Source: Methanoregula sp. UBA276 (lineage in GTDB: Archaea; Halobacteriota; Methanomicrobia; Methanomicrobiales; Methanospirillaceae). Taken from it: 8,143 nt of DNA. The translations under genes were made by a program, and so were the position numbers. The stretch is taken from NCBI GenBank assembly GCA_002508495.1, contig DANA01000084.1:11809-19951 (forward strand). The letters run 5' to 3'. Shown here one piece after another: positions 5,393-8,143 of this stretch (its first letter is position 1; the number at the start of each line of letters is the position of its first letter). The notes below the pieces were generated by a model that was given only the letters and a program-made list of their open reading frames with translations, did no database searches and was not told where the DNA came from.

Positions 5393-6657
5393 CCGTCACG
5401 CTGAAAAAGAGCGGGCCGGTCGACCTCGCCTTCACCGCCCCGCCCTCCAAGAGTTATACCCACCGGGCCATCATTGCCGGAGCTCTTGCGGAAGGAAAGA
5501 CCACCATCTTCCGCCCGCTGGTTGCGGACGATACCCGGCTCACGGCCCGGGCAGTAAGGGCACTGGGCGTTTCCATTGAAGAGCAGCAGGGCCGGCTCAT
5601 CATCACCGGCTGCAACGGCAAACTGAAGAACCGCGCCGAAACTACGCTCGACCTCGACAACTCGGGAACCAGCCTCCGGCTCCTGACCACGCTTGCTCTC
5701 CTCGCCCCGAACCCGGTCGTGCTGACCGGCAGTGCACGGATGCAGGAGCGGCCGGTCGGCCCGCTGGCAGACGCCCTCCCGGCTCTTGGCGGAACCGTGG
5801 AATTTTTGGGAAAGCCCGGTTACCCGCCGCTGAAGGTGAGCGGGAAACTTACCGGGGGGGCCGTAACCATCGACGGCTCCATGAGCAGCCAGTTCATCTC
5901 CTCCATCCTGATGGCGGCACCGTACGCGGCATCTGAAGTTGCAATCACCCTGCCGGCACAGCCTGCATCGGCATCCTACCTTGACCTCACGCTCGATGTG
6001 ATGCGGGCGTTCGGGGCAGAGGTTGCACGAGATGGCAGCGAACGGTTCGTTGTCAGCCCGGCCGCCCGGTACCAGGGACGGCGGTACACCATCGAGGGCG
6101 ACTACTCCTCGGCATCGTATTTCTTTGCCATTGCGGCAATCTGCGGGGGAACGGTGACGGTGAAGAACCTGGCACCGGACTCGGTGCAGGGCGACCGGCA
6201 GTTCCTTGCCGCGCTCGCCCGCATGGGGTGCACGGTCACCTATGGCAGGGATTCCGTCACGGTCGGGCGTCCCGGGGAACTTTCCGGCATCACGGTTGCC
6301 ATGTCCTCGTCGCCCGATACCGTCCAGACGCTCTGCATGGTTGCGGCAATGGCTGCAACCCCCACAGTCATCACGGGCATCAGTCATTTAAAGTTCAAGG
6401 AGAGCGACCGTATCAATGGAACAGCCGATCGCCTGCGGGCGCTGGGCGGGGATGTGAGCGTGGACAAGGATTCCATGACCATCCGCCCGGCCCCGCTGCA
6501 CGGCGGCACCATCGATCCGGCAAACGACCACCGGACCGCGATGAGTTTTGCCGTGCTCGGCCTCGGCGTGGGAGGGATGACGATAACCAACAGCGCGTGC
6601 GTGACCAAATCGTTTGCCGGGTTCTGGGACGCATTAAAAGAAGCAGGGGTACTGTAG
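5389..6657 (+). CDS. aroA: 3-phosphoshikimate 1-carboxyvinyltransferase (EPSP synthase)
   Basis: The 422-residue product transfers the enolpyruvyl group of PEP to shikimate 3-phosphate (EC 2.5.1.19). Motifs run in the expected order: PPSKSYTHRA (18-27), DNSGTSLR (90-97), QERPVG (119-124), SMSSQF (164-169), VQGDRQF (266-272), SPDTVQ with the catalytic Asp310, KESDR (337-341), NDHRTAM (379-385) and CVTKSF (404-409). The frame is open upstream to GTG 5296, but that would add 31 unrelated residues inside pheA; the ATG at 5389 forms an ATGA overlap with the pheA stop and places the family N-terminus correctly. The residue after the NSGTSLR arginine is Leu98, where the E. coli enzyme has Pro101, as is common outside the E. 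coli-like class. The stop TAG directly abuts the ATG of the next gene. Confidence 0.97.
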   Translation: MTVTLKKSGPVDLAFTAPPSKSYTHRAIIAGALAEGKTTIFRPLVADDTRLTARAVRALGVSIEEQQGRLIITGCNGKLKNRAETTLDLDNSGTSLRLLTTLALLAPNPVVLTGSARMQERPVGPLADALPALGGTVEFLGKPGYPPLKVSGKLTGGAVTIDGSMSSQFISSILMAAPYAASEVAITLPAQPASASYLDLTLDVMRAFGAEVARDGSERFVVSPAARYQGRRYTIEGDYSSASYFFAIAAICGGTVTVKNLAPDSVQGDRQFLAALARMGCTVTYGRDSVTVGRPGELSGITVAMSSSPDTVQTLCMVAAMAATPTVITGISHLKFKESDRINGTADRLRALGGDVSVDKDSMTIRPAPLHGGTIDPANDHRTAMSFAVLGLGVGGMTITNSACVTKSFAGFWDALKEAGVL

Positions 6658-8049
6658 ATGAAGCGTATCGTCTTCTGCGGTTTTCGCGGCACCGGCAAGA
6701 CCGATATCGGCCGGCGGGTTGCCGAACAGACCGGCCTTACCTTCATCGACACCGATGAGCGTATCGAAGAGGAGACCGGCCGCTCGATACCCGACATCTT
6801 CCACGAGGACGGCGAGGAACGGTTCCGCGCTGTCGAACGGGAGGTTATCGCAGACCTGCCGGCCGCGGATGTTGTCATCAGCACCGGGGGCGGAGTGGTC
6901 ACCGACCCGGTCAACATGGAGCACCTGCGCAGGAACAGCACGGTCTTTGTCCTCCACGCGGACATCGATACCATTGAGAAGCGCCTGCAAAGAAAACCCC
7001 GCCCGCCCCTGACCGGCCTCCCGCTCCGGGAGGAGATCGCCCAGATGCTCGAACGCCGCAGGTTGCATTACCAGGCAGCAGCTGATTTCTGCATCGACAC
7101 GAGCGGGACTACCCCTCAGGCGGCGGCAGCGCAGGCTCTCACCATCCTCCAGCACGGCACGTTCGACCGGAACCTGCGGGAACCGTGCCTCGCGTTCTTC
7201 CGCTCGGGGCGCCTTCCCCCCCAATGCATGCAGCGGTTGGACGAGATCCTCGCCATGAGACCTGCCGATCCGCTGACCCGGCTCGTGGGGGTGGCAGGTT
7301 ACCCCTGCGCCCACAGCAAGGGCCCGAAACTCTTCAATGCCCTCTTCGAACGCTATGGTCTCGACTACCATTACACCTGGTTCGAGGACCCCGAACTCGA
7401 CGAGATTCTCCGGGTTGCCCGGCAGGTCGATGCCAAGGGCCTCTCGGTCACCATCCCGTTCAAGAAGGACATCATCCCGCTCATCGACGAAGTTGACGAG
7501 CATGCAGCGCAGGCAATCGGCGCCGTGAACACGGTCATCTTCTCCTGCGGGACCGCACGGGGTTACAACACGGACTGGATTGGCGTCCGGAAACCGCTGG
7601 TTGACAAGAAGGGGGCGCGGGCAGTCCTGCTCGGGGCCGGCGGGGCGGCGGCAGGAGCCGCGTACGCGCTCGTTGACCTTGACATGGACGTGACGATCCT
7701 GAACCGGACCGAGAAGAAAGCCCGGGAGATGGCAGAGCGGTTCGGGTGCAGCTGGGGCACACCGGATGAATTTGCAAAGATCCGTCCTGACGTTGTGGTC
7801 AATTCCACCCCGCTTGGCATGAAACCGGACGACCGGATGCCGGTCAGCAGCGACCTGCTCGAGCCGGAGATGACTGTTTTTGACCTTGTCTACACCCCGC
7901 CGGTCACGCCGCTCATCGAGGCGGCCCGGAAGAAGGGGTGCACGACCATCACCGGCACCGAGATGTTCATCGGGCAGGCAAAAGAACAATTCTACCTGTT
8001 CTTCGGCATCGATGTGCCGGAAGCAACGATACGGGAGCGCATACCATGA
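6658..8049 (+). CDS. aroKE: Fused shikimate kinase - shikimate dehydrogenase
   Basis: One 463-residue chain carries two enzymes. Residues 1 to about 165 are a P-loop shikimate kinase of the bacterial AroK type (EC 2.7.1.71): GFRGTGKT (8-15), DTDERIE (31-37), Arg57, STGGGV (75-80), the lid RPPL (115-118) and RRRLHYQAA (133-141). Most archaea instead use an unrelated GHMP kinase, so transfer from bacteria is likely. After a linker of about 40 residues, residues 207-463 are shikimate dehydrogenase AroE (EC 1.1.1.25): HSKGP (219-223), SVTIPFK with catalytic Lys269, GAVNT (288-292), NTD with Asp306, the NADP loop GAGGAA (326-331), NRT (349-351), NSTPLGM (382-388) and IGQA (438-441). The second Ser of the usual HSxSP shikimate-binding motif is Gly222. 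No frameshift or stop separates the parts. The two domains catalyse consecutive steps (dehydroshikimate to shikimate to shikimate 3-phosphate). The gene abuts aroA and overlaps aroC by ATGA. Confidence 0.93.
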   Translation: MKRIVFCGFRGTGKTDIGRRVAEQTGLTFIDTDERIEEETGRSIPDIFHEDGEERFRAVEREVIADLPAADVVISTGGGVVTDPVNMEHLRRNSTVFVLHADIDTIEKRLQRKPRPPLTGLPLREEIAQMLERRRLHYQAAADFCIDTSGTTPQAAAAQALTILQHGTFDRNLREPCLAFFRSGRLPPQCMQRLDEILAMRPADPLTRLVGVAGYPCAHSKGPKLFNALFERYGLDYHYTWFEDPELDEILRVARQVDAKGLSVTIPFKKDIIPLIDEVDEHAAQAIGAVNTVIFSCGTARGYNTDWIGVRKPLVDKKGARAVLLGAGGAAAGAAYALVDLDMDVTILNRTEKKAREMAERFGCSWGTPDEFAKIRPDVVVNSTPLGMKPDDRMPVSSDLLEPEMTVFDLVYTPPVTPLIEAARKKGCTTITGTEMFIGQAKEQFYLFFGIDVPEATIRERIP

Positions 8050-8143
8050 ACACGTTTGGCAGAAATTTCCGGGTCACAACCTTTGGCGAGAGCCATGGCA
8101 GGGCGCTGGGGTGCGTGATTGACGGGTGCCCGCCGGGCATCGC
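8046..8143 (+). CDS. aroC: Chorismate synthase, N-terminal part (cut by the window edge)
   Basis: Thirty-two codons are visible before the right edge, starting MNTFGRNFRVTTFGESHG, which holds the chorismate synthase signature TFGESHG near the N-terminus, followed by a CPPGI segment also typical of the family. The enzyme removes phosphate from EPSP to form chorismate using reduced FMN (EC 4.2.3.5), the last common step before Phe, Tyr and Trp. The ATG at 8046 overlaps the stop of the kinase-dehydrogenase fusion as ATGA, continuing the coupled operon. Length and C-terminus cannot be judged. Confidence 0.93.
   Translation, partial: MNTFGRNFRVTTFGESHGRALGCVIDGCPPGI

Noticed and set aside
6634..7989. 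Long minus-strand ORF of 451 residues opposite the kinase-dehydrogenase fusion
   Set aside because: It mirrors the plus-strand gene codon by codon; the plus strand has complete AroK and AroE motif series, so this frame is an artefact.

Overview
The window carries most of an aromatic amino acid (shikimate/chorismate) operon from an archaeon, most likely a methanogen of the Methanomicrobiales type. The grounds are: two 2-amino-3,7-dideoxy-D-threo-hept-6-ulosonate (ADTH) synthase-like aldolases and a type II dehydroquinate synthase, which form the archaeal entry to dehydroquinate; a TATA-like promoter element; a ribosome binding site matching the archaeal 16S tail; and GC-rich coding sequence. 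The taxon is inferred from gene content, not from a search.

Layout. Positions 1-521 (minus strand) are AT-rich. They hold a partial unrecognised gene running off the left edge (1-348) and a 51-residue small ORF just upstream of it (366-521). Positions 521-871 are a control region between divergent units: a perfect 15-base palindrome (521-535), a box A (542-550), a short ORF (657-806) whose last 30 codons include 16 for Phe, Tyr or Trp and which ends FYQYYFWY-stop, and a hairpin beginning four bases after its stop (811-849). This looks like an amino-acid-sensing leader peptide. Positions 872-2459 are the two tandem aldolase paralogs. Positions 2460-2790 are a structured non-coding gap with G/C-rich hairpins and a 26-codon ORF that resembles the aldolase N-terminus. 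Positions 2791-8143 are a tightly packed run: aroB', tyrA, pheA, aroA, a fused aroK-aroE, and the start of aroC. Four of the five junctions are ATGA overlaps and the fifth is TAG directly followed by ATG.

Together the genes take C6 and C4 precursors to dehydroquinate (aldolases, AroB'), shikimate and shikimate 3-phosphate (AroE and AroK domains), EPSP (AroA) and chorismate (AroC), and also hold the Phe and Tyr branch enzymes PheA and TyrA. Dehydroquinate dehydratase (aroD) and chorismate mutase are not in the window.

The most interesting points are the Phe/Tyr/Trp-rich leader ORF with its hairpin, which would be attenuation-style control in an archaeon, and the fusion of a bacterial-type P-loop shikimate kinase to shikimate dehydrogenase, whose shikimate-binding motif has an unusual Gly.
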